Positions 1-6,954 of a DNA stretch of 18,200 nucleotides are shown here, in pieces. The DNA is from CAZGLK01 sp964526375. Lineage in GTDB: Bacteria; Patescibacteriota; Minisyncoccia; JACQLN01. Position 1 is the stretch's first letter; every line of letters starts with the position of its first letter. The notes beneath the pieces were generated by a model. The model did no database searches, was not told the DNA's origin, and saw only the letters and a list, made by a program, of their open reading frames with translations. Made by a program: the position numbers and the translations under genes. The stretch spans positions 1 through 18,200 of the forward strand of contig CAZGLK010000014.1 in the NCBI GenBank assembly GCA_964526375.1. The letters are read 5' to 3'.

Positions 1-958
1 TTTTCTTCTCCTTCTCCACCTCGTCAAAAAACAACCTCACCACCCCCGCGCCGTGAAGAACGGCTTGTTTGGAGAGGAGAGACCAGTAGTCGGTGAGGAT
101 TAGTGCACCTCTATCCTCAATAGAATAATGAAGCTCCTCGTCCCCAAAGTTTTTCTCTATCTTTACTAACCTATACTGTACACCAGTTTCATCCACCCCA
201 TATCCAAAACGATAATTCTTCCCATCAACTGACTCCACAGACTCTCTTACTATCTTGGGCCTAACATATTCTTTCGAGAGCACTGTATCTTTACTAAAAA
301 AATTGCTATTAGAGTATCCAGCCACTATATCAAAATAGCCAGCGAGAGATCCTAAAATAATCGGCTGCTGACCGCCTAGATTCGAGATCATATCCAAATT
401 CGCCCTATCAAACCTCCTCGTCCAATCTTCATAGGGACTTCCTTCACCAAAGAAAGGCGGATGCGGATCATCACGAGTGTGATCAGGCACAGTTGCATCT
501 TCAATCAAATGCAAAGCATGCCCCAAACCAAGCAGGCCTCTGCTTTTGTCTCCCCAAGCATACTCGTAGATAGATCGTTCCCAAGAATAATCAGTGGAGC
601 CGTCAAACGGCTTAACCACGGCGGCCAGCAATGTCATTTTGAGATCCAGTTTTGCCTGCGCTTTGTGATCTTGCGCCCATTCTTTGGAACTCTGCCACCG
701 CCCGAGATAATTTACGCCACGATTATAAATTGGATCATAAAAATGACGCATCCATCGGCCGAATGCGTCTTCGTCTATACTGCCTTGAACAACTAACTCC
801 TTCTCTGAGTTGTTGAGTTTTGAGTTGGGGAAGCTAAGATTGTAGAAATCAACTATTTCATCTGTTAAGGCTGGATGAGTTGTTTTTTCGGAATAAGCAA
901 AGACAAAACTTGGTGGTAATAATACCACCAACAAGAAACACAAGATAATAGACCTCAC
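1..958 (-). CDS. Secreted zinc phospholipase C / P1-nuclease-like protein (C-terminus beyond the window)
   Basis: The frame stays open from a GTG at 958 to the left edge, giving 319 codons without a stop. Residues 1-21 form a signal peptide (hydrophobic core ILCFLLVVLLPPSFVF, likely cut after Ala21), so the product is exported. The motif GLGHALHLIEDATVPDH (144-160) matches the zinc-dependent phospholipase C signature (H...D...P.H; His150, Asp154, Pro158, His160), and His28 in a THPAL context is a plausible N-terminal metal ligand. This points to the phospholipase C/P1-nuclease fold, which hydrolyses phosphodiesters in lipids or nucleic acids; the substrate cannot be read from sequence. The start overlaps the stop of the upstream gene as GTGA, which implies translational coupling and supports the GTG, with GGAAG about 10 nt upstream. 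The remaining metal ligands cannot be assigned because the C-terminus is missing. Confidence 0.72.
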   Translation of the reverse strand, partial: MRSIILCFLLVVLLPPSFVFAYSEKTTHPALTDEIVDFYNLSFPNSKLNNSEKELVVQGSIDEDAFGRWMRHFYDPIYNRGVNYLGRWQSSKEWAQDHKAQAKLDLKMTLLAAVVKPFDGSTDYSWERSIYEYAWGDKSRGLLGLGHALHLIEDATVPDHTRDDPHPPFFGEGSPYEDWTRRFDRANLDMISNLGGQQPIILGSLAGYFDIVAGYSNSNFFSKDTVLSKEYVRPKIVRESVESVDGKNYRFGYGVDETGVQYRLVKIEKNFGDEELHYSIEDRGALILTDYWSLLSKQAVLHGAGVVRLFFDEVEKEKK

Positions 959-1440
959 AATTCTGTTATCTTCCATTTACCGCTCGCTTCACTCTTATGC
1001 ATAACCAATTCTGACTCAACTACATTATCCTCACCAATTAGACTAAAGAAAGCAGTATCGTCTTTAAGAGTCAACTCCGTTCTCTCCAAATCCCTCACCA
1101 TCTCTCCCAAAAGATTGCGCTCTTTGATTTTTGAAAGGTCCTCGCGCCATTCTTCTTGCTTGTCAATAATAAAATACTTGGCGGCTAAATCGGTGTCGCC
1201 TTTTTTAAGGGCGTCTATGAATAACTGCAGAGTCTCTTCGGGCGTGGCGCCGCCGTAGGCGTCGTTTTTGTATTTTTCTTCCATCTCCTTCAACAATTTT
1301 TCCTGCCGCCTTAAGGCGCGGGCTTCGGGATCCAGAGGATTGTAGACCAAAATAAAAAAGAGGCCGACAGCGGCCACCACAAAAAATACAGCCAACCCGA
1401 CCTTCTTGCTGATCTTAGGAAAACTTGCAGACATACACAT
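955..1440 (-). CDS. Membrane-anchored NTF2-like (DUF4878-style) protein, function unknown
   Basis: This 161-aa protein has one N-terminal membrane segment (about residues 14-33, GLAVFFVVAAVGLFFILVY), then a charged, probably helical or coiled stretch (38-60), then a small alpha+beta domain (65-161). The domain opens with ATPEETLQLFIDALKKGDTD, the usual beginning of NTF2-like/DUF4878-type domains, and its end (SGKWKITEL) fits the last beta strand of that fold. The predicted layout is inside anchor, outside soluble domain. No catalytic residues can be assigned. It is the first gene of a two-gene operon and overlaps the phospholipase-like gene by 4 bp, so the two may act at the same membrane surface (inference). 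The ATG at 1434 is an alternative start. A candidate -10 (TATGAT) ends only 2-3 nt before the first ATG, so the mRNA may be leaderless. The NTF2-like assignment rests on sequence pattern only. Confidence 0.7.
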   Translation of the reverse strand: MCMSASFPKISKKVGLAVFFVVAAVGLFFILVYNPLDPEARALRRQEKLLKEMEEKYKNDAYGGATPEETLQLFIDALKKGDTDLAAKYFIIDKQEEWREDLSKIKERNLLGEMVRDLERTELTLKDDTAFFSLIGEDNVVESELVMHKSEASGKWKITEL

Positions 1441-1442
1441 TT

Positions 1443-1471
1443 ATCATATCACTTCGCATTATCACCCACAA
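1443..1471 (-). promoter_or_regulatory. Candidate promoter for the NTF2-like/phospholipase operon
   Basis: On the minus strand TTGTGG (1471-1466) and TATGAT (1448-1443) are separated by 17 nt. The -10 differs from TATAAT at one position. The predicted transcription start (about 1436) falls between the two in-frame ATGs at 1440 and 1434, so the transcript would have almost no leader. No Shine-Dalgarno sequence is visible. Confidence 0.4.
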
Positions 1472-1502
1472 AACAACTTATAGTGCACTTATCCACACCC
1501 TC

Positions 1503-1540
1503 CCTTTCTCTACTATTCTTTAAAGAATGGTAGAGAAAGG
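1503..1540. promoter_or_regulatory. 38-bp quasi-palindrome, candidate operator (left copy)
   Basis: Eighteen of 19 base pairs are symmetric around the centre between 1521 and 1522. The core is ATTCTTTAAAGAAT with CTAC/GTAG arms; the only mismatch (T1514/G1529) is 8 bp from the centre. It lies between the 3' end of the TrpR-like gene and the promoter of the downstream operon. The same 26-bp core occurs in reverse orientation ahead of the TrpR-like gene (2002-2027). There is no T-run after either arm, so a simple intrinsic terminator is less likely than an operator, though the hairpin could do both. Confidence 0.6.
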
Positions 1541-1555
1541 AAATATCTTAAGAAT

Positions 1556-1993
1556 CTACTTCTCCTTCTTCATCAATAAATTGAAAAGTAAGAAATGCAA
1601 CGGATACTTCTTTCTCAACCAGCCAAACGAGTAAGCGATATCGCCTTCGGCTGAATCCGACTTTTTAAACCTCTGTTTTAGTACAGCTTCAAACCGGGCA
1701 ATGGCATTCTCGTAACCGCCGAAGCCCGACATTAGCCAGCGATGTACGCTGGCTATAGTAGCGTGACTGGTTTTTATCTCAACCGCAATCTCATCGTAAC
1801 CTTTGCCTGCCAACAACTCCTTAGCTATAAAGATCCGCCTGGCCAACATAACAGCTTCGGACTCACTAAGTAAGTCCTTGAAAAAGCTTTTTATTTCGTC
1901 GCGAGAATGCAACCCGGCTATGCTAGTCCACAACAAATCTAAATAGCGCATACGAACCTTAAAATCCATTTTCCGAGGATTAGCTCTAGCCAT
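1556..1993 (-). CDS. TrpR-like (YerC/YecD-type) transcriptional regulator with C-terminal extension
   Basis: This 145-aa basic protein matches the Trp-repressor superfamily at residues 40-90: LLSESEAVMLARRIFIAKELLAGKGYDEIAVEI, then TSHATIASVHRWL. The pattern is a core helix, then a helix-turn-helix in which SHATIASVHRWL would be the recognition helix. The N-terminus starts MARANPRK and is basic. About 50 C-terminal residues (from about 95) extend past the minimal TrpR fold, including an aromatic tail YPLHFLLFNLLMKKEK; no function is recognised for them. It is monocistronic, with about 150 bp of gene-free DNA upstream and about 115 bp downstream. Quasi-palindromes flank the gene on both sides, the upstream one ending only 5 bp before the ATG. 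This suggests autorepression plus control of the next operon (inference). The ligand, tryptophan or otherwise, is unknown. Confidence 0.85.
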   Translation of the reverse strand: MARANPRKMDFKVRMRYLDLLWTSIAGLHSRDEIKSFFKDLLSESEAVMLARRIFIAKELLAGKGYDEIAVEIKTSHATIASVHRWLMSGFGGYENAIARFEAVLKQRFKKSDSAEGDIAYSFGWLRKKYPLHFLLFNLLMKKEK

Positions 1994-1998
1994 GTCGT

Positions 1999-2030
1999 TA
2001 TTCTACCATTCTTTAAAGAATAGTAGAATA
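1999..2030. promoter_or_regulatory. 32-bp quasi-palindrome overlapping the TrpR-like gene's promoter/start (right copy)
   Basis: Fifteen of 16 pairs are symmetric around the centre between 2014 and 2015. The core is ATTCTTTAAAGAAT with CTAC/GTAG arms, and the single mismatch (C2007/A2022) lies 8 bp from the centre, as in the left copy. Bases 2002-2027 are the exact reverse complement of 1509-1534. It ends 5 nt before the ATG at 1993 and covers a candidate -10 (TATTCT, with TTGGGT 18 nt upstream), the arrangement expected of an autoregulatory operator. Confidence 0.6.
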
Positions 2031-2144
2031 GTTTCTTTTTACCCAACTCACACTTGTGTCCCACTTGTCCCACCACCCTATTTCTACAACCCCACAACAC
2101 ATACGATACATTTGCCTACAACATATCTACGTAAGGGCCACGAC

Positions 2145-3536
2145 CTAGCGGCCGAGGGCGGAGAGGACAATGTTTATGGTTTTTAGAATTATGCCGATGT
2201 CGAAAACAAGCGAGCGGTATTTGAGGTAGTAAAAGTCGTAGGCCAGTTTTTCTTTGGTATCTTCCACCGAAGAGCCGTAGGTGTAGTTTATCTGCGCCCA
2301 GCCGGTCAGGCCCGGTTTAACCAAATAGCGTTGGTCGTAAAAAGGTATCTGCTCCAGCAAGAATTGATGGAACTCGGGCCGCTCGGCCCGCGGCCCCACA
2401 AACGACATTTCCCCTCTTAATATATTCCACAACTGCGGCAATTCGTCCAAACGGATTTTCCTTAAAAATCGCCCTATACGAGTGATCCGCTTGTCGTTCT
2501 GGGCTGTCCATTGAACCCCACCGGCCTCGGCGTTGAGAATCATGGTTCTAAACTTAACCAAGGTAAACAATCGGCCTTTCCGCCCCAGCCTAACTTGCTT
2601 GTAAAAAACAGAGCCTTGCCCAGCCAATCTTATTAAGCCAGCAATAAAAATACCCACAACAAAAGCAAATGGCAGCAAAACCAAACTGATTAAAAAATCA
2701 AAAGCCCTCTTGGAAATATCATAAAAAGCCCGCCGGCCCGAAGCAAAATTATTCAAAAACCAAAGCTGGTTGATTTTGGCCAAATCCACTTTGCGCCAGA
2801 CCCTCTCGCTGAATTTATCCAGAGTGGTAACCTCAACATTATCAACAAAATCATACAAAGAGGTTACCAACGACTCCCTTTGCAAAAATCTGTCGTCGAT
2901 TATTAAAGCTCGAACGCCTTGAGTATTAATTAAATCCGCCGCGTCCACTTTGGAGTGGGAGCTTAAAAGCTTAAAACCTGCATCGGTATCACTGCCAGGA
3001 ATCGCCGTGCCAACCACAAAATCCACCCGATAACCTATCTGGGGATTTTGATTGAGTTTCAAAGCCAAATGTACGGCTGATTCGTCGCCCGCAATTATAG
3101 CCGTTCTCACCAAGAACTTTCTTTTGAGAAGGCTGTTTATTTGGCTTCTCCAGAGAACAAAAAGAATCGCAAAGATCGCGAAATATATGAACAGGTTTCT
3201 TTTGGGCGCCACTTCGACCAAAGCGGCAAAATAAAAGAAAAGAACAGCCGCCAGAAAATTCACCGCCAGGGCCCTGGCCAAACCGCTGTAAAACTCCAGA
3301 GTGTTTTTGGCCGAGGTGATTTCGTAAAGATTGTGAATGTAAAAAATAACCAGCCAAACAAATATCAAAGGCGTGAAAGCCCGCACATGCACCAAAAAAA
3401 GCTGCCAGGTGGTGTAGTTGGCGCTGGTTGAAGCAGAGATGCCGCCGTATCTTAAATAGACAGTAAAAAAGAGAGCCGCGTACAACAATACCACGTCCCC
3501 AATAAGAATTATCGTCTTTTTAGCTTGGGCCGACAT
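2145..3536 (-). CDS. Polyprenyl-phosphate sugar-1-phosphate transferase (WcaJ/WbaP-type)
   Basis: This 463-aa membrane enzyme is expected to move a sugar-1-phosphate from a nucleotide sugar to undecaprenyl phosphate, starting a lipid-linked glycan. Four N-terminal membrane segments lie at about 8-28, 52-70, 85-108 and 113-130. A nucleotide-binding-like middle region (143-240) follows. The C-terminal catalytic domain (272-463) opens with KRAFDFLISLVLLPFAF. It carries VFYKQVRLGRKG, LVKFRTM, the Asp364-Glu365 pair in RLDELPQLWNIL, VGPRAERPEF, and KPGLTGWAQINY. The length fits the five-helix exopolysaccharide initiation family (usually 450-480 aa). It starts 1 nt after the stop of the sugar epimerase gene, so the two are cotranscribed and the epimerase may supply its substrate (inference). 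The exact sugar cannot be told. Confidence 0.92.
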   Translation of the reverse strand: MSAQAKKTIILIGDVVLLYAALFFTVYLRYGGISASTSANYTTWQLFLVHVRAFTPLIFVWLVIFYIHNLYEITSAKNTLEFYSGLARALAVNFLAAVLFFYFAALVEVAPKRNLFIYFAIFAILFVLWRSQINSLLKRKFLVRTAIIAGDESAVHLALKLNQNPQIGYRVDFVVGTAIPGSDTDAGFKLLSSHSKVDAADLINTQGVRALIIDDRFLQRESLVTSLYDFVDNVEVTTLDKFSERVWRKVDLAKINQLWFLNNFASGRRAFYDISKRAFDFLISLVLLPFAFVVGIFIAGLIRLAGQGSVFYKQVRLGRKGRLFTLVKFRTMILNAEAGGVQWTAQNDKRITRIGRFLRKIRLDELPQLWNILRGEMSFVGPRAERPEFHQFLLEQIPFYDQRYLVKPGLTGWAQINYTYGSSVEDTKEKLAYDFYYLKYRSLVFDIGIILKTINIVLSALGR

Positions 3537-3537
3537 T

Positions 3538-4449
3538 TCAGGAAAGATACAAACGTTTTAGTTCGGCAATGCCGCGTTCAAACTTAACCCGCGGCTGCCA
3601 GCCCAGCAAATCTTTGGCCAAAGTTATATCGGCCAAGGTCCGGCGCGGTTCTACCCGCGGCTCAACAAACACGCTGGGGCCGCCGATGAGACTGGCCACT
3701 TTGTTAACACTCTGATCGCTTCCGCCGCCGATGTTTATAACTTCGCCCCGCCCAACTTTTCGCGACTTCATGGCCAGAATGTTGGCCCGAACCACATCGT
3801 AAACATGCGTAAAGTCGCGCGATTGATTACCGTCGGGCACAACAGTAAGCGACTGGCCAAGCCGGCGCTGTTTTAGAAAACGGCCGACCACCAGCGCATA
3901 AGCGCCATCGTCGCTAAAGCGCGGACCGTAAACATTAAAGTAGCGCAATGAAACCGTCTCCAGTTTATAAATCTGGCTGAACAGGCGACATTGCAACTCG
4001 CCGATGTATTTTTGCAAACCGTAGGGACTAACGGGATTAGCTGGGAAATTTTCTTTAAGGGGAAATTTGTTTTGATCGCCGTAGGCCGAGGAAGAAGCGG
4101 CATAAACAACTCGTTTAACTCCGGCATCTCTAGCCGCGATCAAAACATTAAGCGTCCCAGTGACATTAACGTCGTGGGTGGTTTTTGGGTCCTGAATGGA
4201 CGGCTGAACGCGCGGCAAAGCAGCCAAGTGAAAAACATAAACCGCGCCCGCGAACACGGGTTTGATTTTTGGCAGCTGGCGGATATCGGCTTTGTGAAAA
4301 ACAGCCTTGGGGTTTATGTTTTCTTTTTTTCCGGCAGACAGATTGTCTATAACATGAACCTCAAAACCCTCTTTTGCTAAAGCGTCGGTAAGATGCGAGC
4401 CGATAAACCCCGCCCCGCCGGTGACAACAACTTTTGTTTTTGCGGACAT
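3538..4449 (-). CDS. NAD-dependent sugar epimerase/dehydratase (extended SDR)
   Basis: This 303-aa protein is an extended short-chain dehydrogenase acting on nucleotide sugars. Visible motifs: nucleotide-binding TGGAGFIGSH near the N-terminus, an acidic residue after the second strand (VIDNLS), HLAALPRVQPS, the catalytic Ser region AASSSAYG (Ser119-121), Tyr143-x3-Lys147 in YGLQK, RYFNVYGPR, and SRDFTHVYDV. The pattern is closest to UDP-hexose or UDP-HexNAc 4-epimerases (GalE/WbpP-like), but dehydratase or other epimerase activity is possible. I chose the ATG at 4449 because it puts the Rossmann strand at the usual position. An in-frame TTG at 4479 would add ten residues (MGRINWLYPL) of no known role. 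It is followed 1 nt later by the sugar-phosphate transferase gene, forming a two-gene operon. Confidence 0.88.
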   Translation of the reverse strand: MSAKTKVVVTGGAGFIGSHLTDALAKEGFEVHVIDNLSAGKKENINPKAVFHKADIRQLPKIKPVFAGAVYVFHLAALPRVQPSIQDPKTTHDVNVTGTLNVLIAARDAGVKRVVYAASSSAYGDQNKFPLKENFPANPVSPYGLQKYIGELQCRLFSQIYKLETVSLRYFNVYGPRFSDDGAYALVVGRFLKQRRLGQSLTVVPDGNQSRDFTHVYDVVRANILAMKSRKVGRGEVINIGGGSDQSVNKVASLIGGPSVFVEPRVEPRRTLADITLAKDLLGWQPRVKFERGIAELKRLYLS

Positions 4450-4487
4450 CAATGGATATAACCAATTTATACGGCCCAATGTAACCT

Positions 4488-4514
4488 AAAGCCCCGCGTC
4501 AAACGCGGGGCTTT
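4488..4514 (-). terminator. Intrinsic terminator (GC-rich hairpin) after the peptidoglycan-binding protein gene
   Basis: A perfect 11-bp stem (AAAGCCCCGCG with CGCGGGGCTTT) closes a 5-nt loop. On the minus strand it starts 20 nt after the stop at 4535 and ends in TTT. The A/T ends make it usable from both sides, but only the minus-strand gene ends here. It separates this gene from the epimerase operon. Confidence 0.88.
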
Positions 4515-4534
4515 CAGACATACCTATATATAAA

Positions 4535-5974
4535 TCACCTCTTCAACAAAGCGTCTATTTGGGCCTGAATGGTTTTTATCTGATCCTCTATCTGCTTGGT
4601 CATCACATCCACCGCGCTAGCCGTAGGCGGAGACATTGGCGCGGCCGATGAGGGCGATTCCGGCATTACGGACTCTTCGGCTTCGCCGCCCAACAACTCA
4701 TTCAACTTAGCCCGTGTAGCCGGCCCAACCCGCCCATACCCGACATTACCCGGACCGGCAATCCCGTATTTTACCTGGAACTTCTGAACCGCGGCTCGGG
4801 TGGCCGGGCCAAAGTAAGTAGTTTCCCGCCCGGACGAACCCACTCCGCTGGCCGCGATCATAGTATCGGGATCCGAATTTAAGGCCTGCTGGAGCATTTT
4901 AACTTCGTTGTTGCGGGAACCCAACGACAAAGCCACAGAGAACTCACCCGATACCGGCACTGCTGATGGAGTAGACACTGACGCACCTCCGCTCAAAGCC
5001 TGAATCTGCTGTTGAATGGCCTGAATCTGGGACTGGATTTGAGTTGTTGTTTGAGCCTGAACCGATGGAGCCGGCGATTGAGCCATTGTACCAGATTCAC
5101 CCAGCACCTCATTTATTTTAGCCAGGGTCGCCGGCCCAACTCGGCCCACTTGCGGCAAACCATATTTAGCCTGGAACCTCTTTACGGCCACGGTTGTTTT
5201 GGGGCCATAGAAACCGCTAACTATCCCTTCGGGATAAATTTCAGGGTCTTGAGCCAGCAGTTCCTGCAGTGTCATAACTTCGTCGCTACGAGCACCCGGG
5301 TTAAGCTGGGACATTAAAACCGGCGCAGCGCTAACCACTGGCGTTGGAACCGGCGCCGGAGTTGACACAACTGGCGCGGCAGAAGGAGTGGGGGTTGTAA
5401 CAACCGGGCTTGTTGCCGGAGTTGAAGCGGTGGTAGTAGTAGTTGTACTCGGTGTTGCCGACGAAGCAGTTGAGGTTGTGGTAGTCGGGGAAGCAGATGC
5501 GGTTGTTGTGGTACTGGGCGTGGAGGATGTTGTTGCAGTTGTAGTTGTAGTTGTCGTAGTAGAAGAACCACCACTAGTAGAACCCGCTGCCGCACAAACA
5601 GCAACTGTAGGAGTCACACTAACAGTTTCCGTAGCCAAGCCCTGCCCCAAAGAAATAGTCAGCACCGAAGAGGAACTACCGCAATCAAAACTAGCCGTGG
5701 CCTGGCCCTTGTTATAGGAAAAGGTTTTTCGGCCCGCTGAAGTAAGGTCAATAACCGAACCAGCCGCCAAAGTTATGGCCAAAGTGGTATCATCCGCAAC
5801 CACCAAAGTCTCCACCTTGCCTGCCACAACAGTCATGTCTATGGTTTCACCTCCAACCAACGTTCTTACGGTAGCCCCGCTGTTTAAGGACACATCATCA
5901 AAAGCCGCCTTCGCCGGCATCAAAATCAAAGGCAAGAGAAACAATGCCGCTAATGTATATGAAATGAATTTCAT
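4535..5974 (-). CDS. Secreted Thr/Ser-rich protein with two peptidoglycan-binding domains
   Basis: This 479-aa exported protein starts with a signal peptide (1-23, ending MPAKA). Residues 25-130 form a probable beta-rich domain of unknown family with two cysteines (98 and 127). Residues 132-218 are a low-complexity Thr/Ser/Pro/Ala linker with long Thr runs. Two PG_binding_1-type domains follow (221-292 and 344-430), each with the pattern 'G.R..EV..LQ..L..DP...YFGP.T..AV..FQ.KYG....GRVGPAT..K.NE.LG'. A short Gln-rich coil follows each one (310-328 QIQSQIQAIQQQIQAL; 459-478 KQIEDQIKTIQAQIDALL), so domain plus coil seems duplicated. The expected role is binding the cell wall outside the membrane. 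The Thr-rich linker would suit O-glycosylation by the neighbouring pathway (inference). The gene ends at a strong terminator and has no visible Shine-Dalgarno. Confidence 0.88.
   Translation of the reverse strand: MKFISYTLAALFLLPLILMPAKAAFDDVSLNSGATVRTLVGGETIDMTVVAGKVETLVVADDTTLAITLAAGSVIDLTSAGRKTFSYNKGQATASFDCGSSSSVLTISLGQGLATETVSVTPTVAVCAAAGSTSGGSSTTTTTTTTATTSSTPSTTTTASASPTTTTSTASSATPSTTTTTTASTPATSPVVTTPTPSAAPVVSTPAPVPTPVVSAAPVLMSQLNPGARSDEVMTLQELLAQDPEIYPEGIVSGFYGPKTTVAVKRFQAKYGLPQVGRVGPATLAKINEVLGESGTMAQSPAPSVQAQTTTQIQSQIQAIQQQIQALSGGASVSTPSAVPVSGEFSVALSLGSRNNEVKMLQQALNSDPDTMIAASGVGSSGRETTYFGPATRAAVQKFQVKYGIAGPGNVGYGRVGPATRAKLNELLGGEAEESVMPESPSSAAPMSPPTASAVDVMTKQIEDQIKTIQAQIDALLKR
5321..5581 (-). 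repeat. Low-complexity Thr/Ser/Pro/Ala-coding tract
   Basis: Imperfect trinucleotide repeats (GTAGTAGTTG-like on the plus strand) encode residues 132-218 of the peptidoglycan-binding protein. Several Thr codons are mixed, so it is not a pure microsatellite. The composition also opens long false reading frames on both strands. Such a tract can change length by slippage. Confidence 0.75.
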
Positions 5975-6025
5975 AAACCATTTTAAGGAAAACTAATTAA
6001 TTTTAAGTGAACTGTTATCCCTTGC

Positions 6026-6850
6026 CTACCGTGGGCAAGCCACAACCTCCGAAGTCAAAGTCACACCGGTACCAATCGCCCCAGCCACCGAGGAGGCACT
6101 TACGGCCACACAGTTATAGCCATCCACCGATTTAAGTATAATCTGCCCGCCACCCGCGCCAGGGTTGGTCACATACAAAGTGCCCGTGGCGTTATAGGTA
6201 CTGCCTAAACCGGAAATGGTCAGAGTGGGATCGTTGGCTAGGGTGTTAGCCACATCGGCATCAGGAATAGTAGTAGTACCAAGAGCTATTCTCCCCGACA
6301 CGGCATCAACAACCGACGAGGAAGCTATTTCAATTCCAGTTCTTATGGTTGAAGTGGCCGTTGAAGAAGTAGCCGTAAGATAAGACGACATTACGAAGCC
6401 CCCAAACAATCCACTGCCCTCCACGGCTAAACCGCCGTCATTATTGACCGTGGAGGAAGGAGATGTGGTACCCATTCCCAGCCGCCCCAATAACCAAGAC
6501 GGGTTAGTTGAAGTCGATCTAAAGTAATCCGCATTGACAAAACCTTCAAAGAGGCCGGCTCCCTCAACACCCAAAGCCATGCCCGGCGTAGTGGTGCCTC
6601 CCAGTCCCACATTGGCACTAATCCAGGATGGATTGGTAGAGGTTGATTTAAAATAGTCGGCATGGACAAAACCTTCAAAGAGGCCGGCTCCCTTAACGCC
6701 AGCAGCTACTCCTGGCGTTGAGGTACCACTGCCCACGCTGGCCGTATCTATAACCGAGGCGCCATAGGCCACAACCGCCACCAAAAAAACGGATAATAAT
6801 ACGGAAGTAAAGATAGCCGACAGATTTTTTGTGTTAATGTTTAGTCTCAT
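6026..6850 (-). CDS. Exported repeat protein with 43-residue repeats and Cys-containing tail, function unknown
   Basis: The 274-aa product begins MRLNINTKNL and has one N-terminal hydrophobic segment (about 12-32, FTSVLLSVFLVAVVAYGAS), acting as signal peptide or anchor. Residues 39-158 hold two strong copies and one decayed copy of a 43-residue unit: 'VG.G.TTPG.A.GV.GAGLFEGFV.ADYF.STSTNPSW'. The rest is Ser/Thr/Gly-rich and ends in GGQIILKSVDGYNCVAVSA...VVACPR, with cysteines at 246 and 272 that could pair. This looks like the repeat-built, fibre- or pilus-like surface proteins common in Parcubacteria; that comparison is from memory. No enzyme motif is seen. I chose the ATG at 6850. An in-frame TTG at 6880 and GTG at 6865 exist but have no ribosome-binding site. 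It lies just upstream of the peptidoglycan-binding protein gene (51-bp gap) and may be cotranscribed with it. Confidence 0.75.
   Translation of the reverse strand: MRLNINTKNLSAIFTSVLLSVFLVAVVAYGASVIDTASVGSGTSTPGVAAGVKGAGLFEGFVHADYFKSTSTNPSWISANVGLGGTTTPGMALGVEGAGLFEGFVNADYFRSTSTNPSWLLGRLGMGTTSPSSTVNNDGGLAVEGSGLFGGFVMSSYLTATSSTATSTIRTGIEIASSSVVDAVSGRIALGTTTIPDADVANTLANDPTLTISGLGSTYNATGTLYVTNPGAGGGQIILKSVDGYNCVAVSASSVAGAIGTGVTLTSEVVACPR
6377..6736 (-). repeat. Tandem 129-bp coding repeats (three units, the last decayed)
   Basis: The strings at 6536 and 6665 both begin GACAAAACCTTCAAAGAGGC and continue similarly, a period of 129 bp (43 codons). A third unit (about 6377-6478) keeps only GSGLFGGFV and the TTSPSS segment. 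The two strong copies are still close at DNA level, which suggests fairly recent duplication. Confidence 0.8.
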
Positions 6851-6948
6851 ATCTTTGGTTTTCACGCTGGTGCTACCCAAAAACCTGGAAACATCAGCAT
6901 GCCCCCTAAAGTTATAATAAATTTTATATTCTGATTGATAATGAGTTT

Positions 6949-6954
6949 ATTATA
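6949..6954 (-). promoter_or_regulatory. Candidate -10 element upstream of the repeat-protein gene
   Basis: A perfect TATAAT on the minus strand lies in an AT-rich 155-bp gap, about 100 nt before the ATG at 6850. No convincing -35 is seen at 16-18 nt. A second, weaker -10 (TATAAC, 6916-6911) is closer to the gene. Which one is used cannot be decided. Confidence 0.3.

Noticed and set aside
1509..2027. TrpR-like gene as a mobile cassette with 26-bp terminal inverted repeats
   Set aside because: No transposase, target-site duplication or composition shift was seen, and each repeat is itself palindromic with one at the gene's own promoter. Operators explain this better, although a cassette is not excluded.
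1992..2186. Plus-strand 64-codon open frame between the TrpR-like and sugar transferase genes
   Set aside because: It starts inside the quasi-palindrome region, has a low-complexity Thr/Pro/Tyr composition, no recognisable domain, and overlaps the end of the sugar transferase gene on the other strand.
5388..5717. Plus-strand Val-rich open frame antisense to the Thr-rich linker
   Set aside because: It is the mirror of the Thr/Ser codon repeats (Thr codons read as Val-type codons on the other strand) and has no start context or domain.
6862..6900. Possible 12-codon leader peptide (MLMFPGFWVAPA) with GGGGG just upstream, before the repeat-protein gene
   Set aside because: It is short, lacks a run of regulatory codons and a terminator/antiterminator pair, and the repeat-protein ATG is in another frame. 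It may be chance, but it is the only purine-rich Shine-Dalgarno-like string in this leader.
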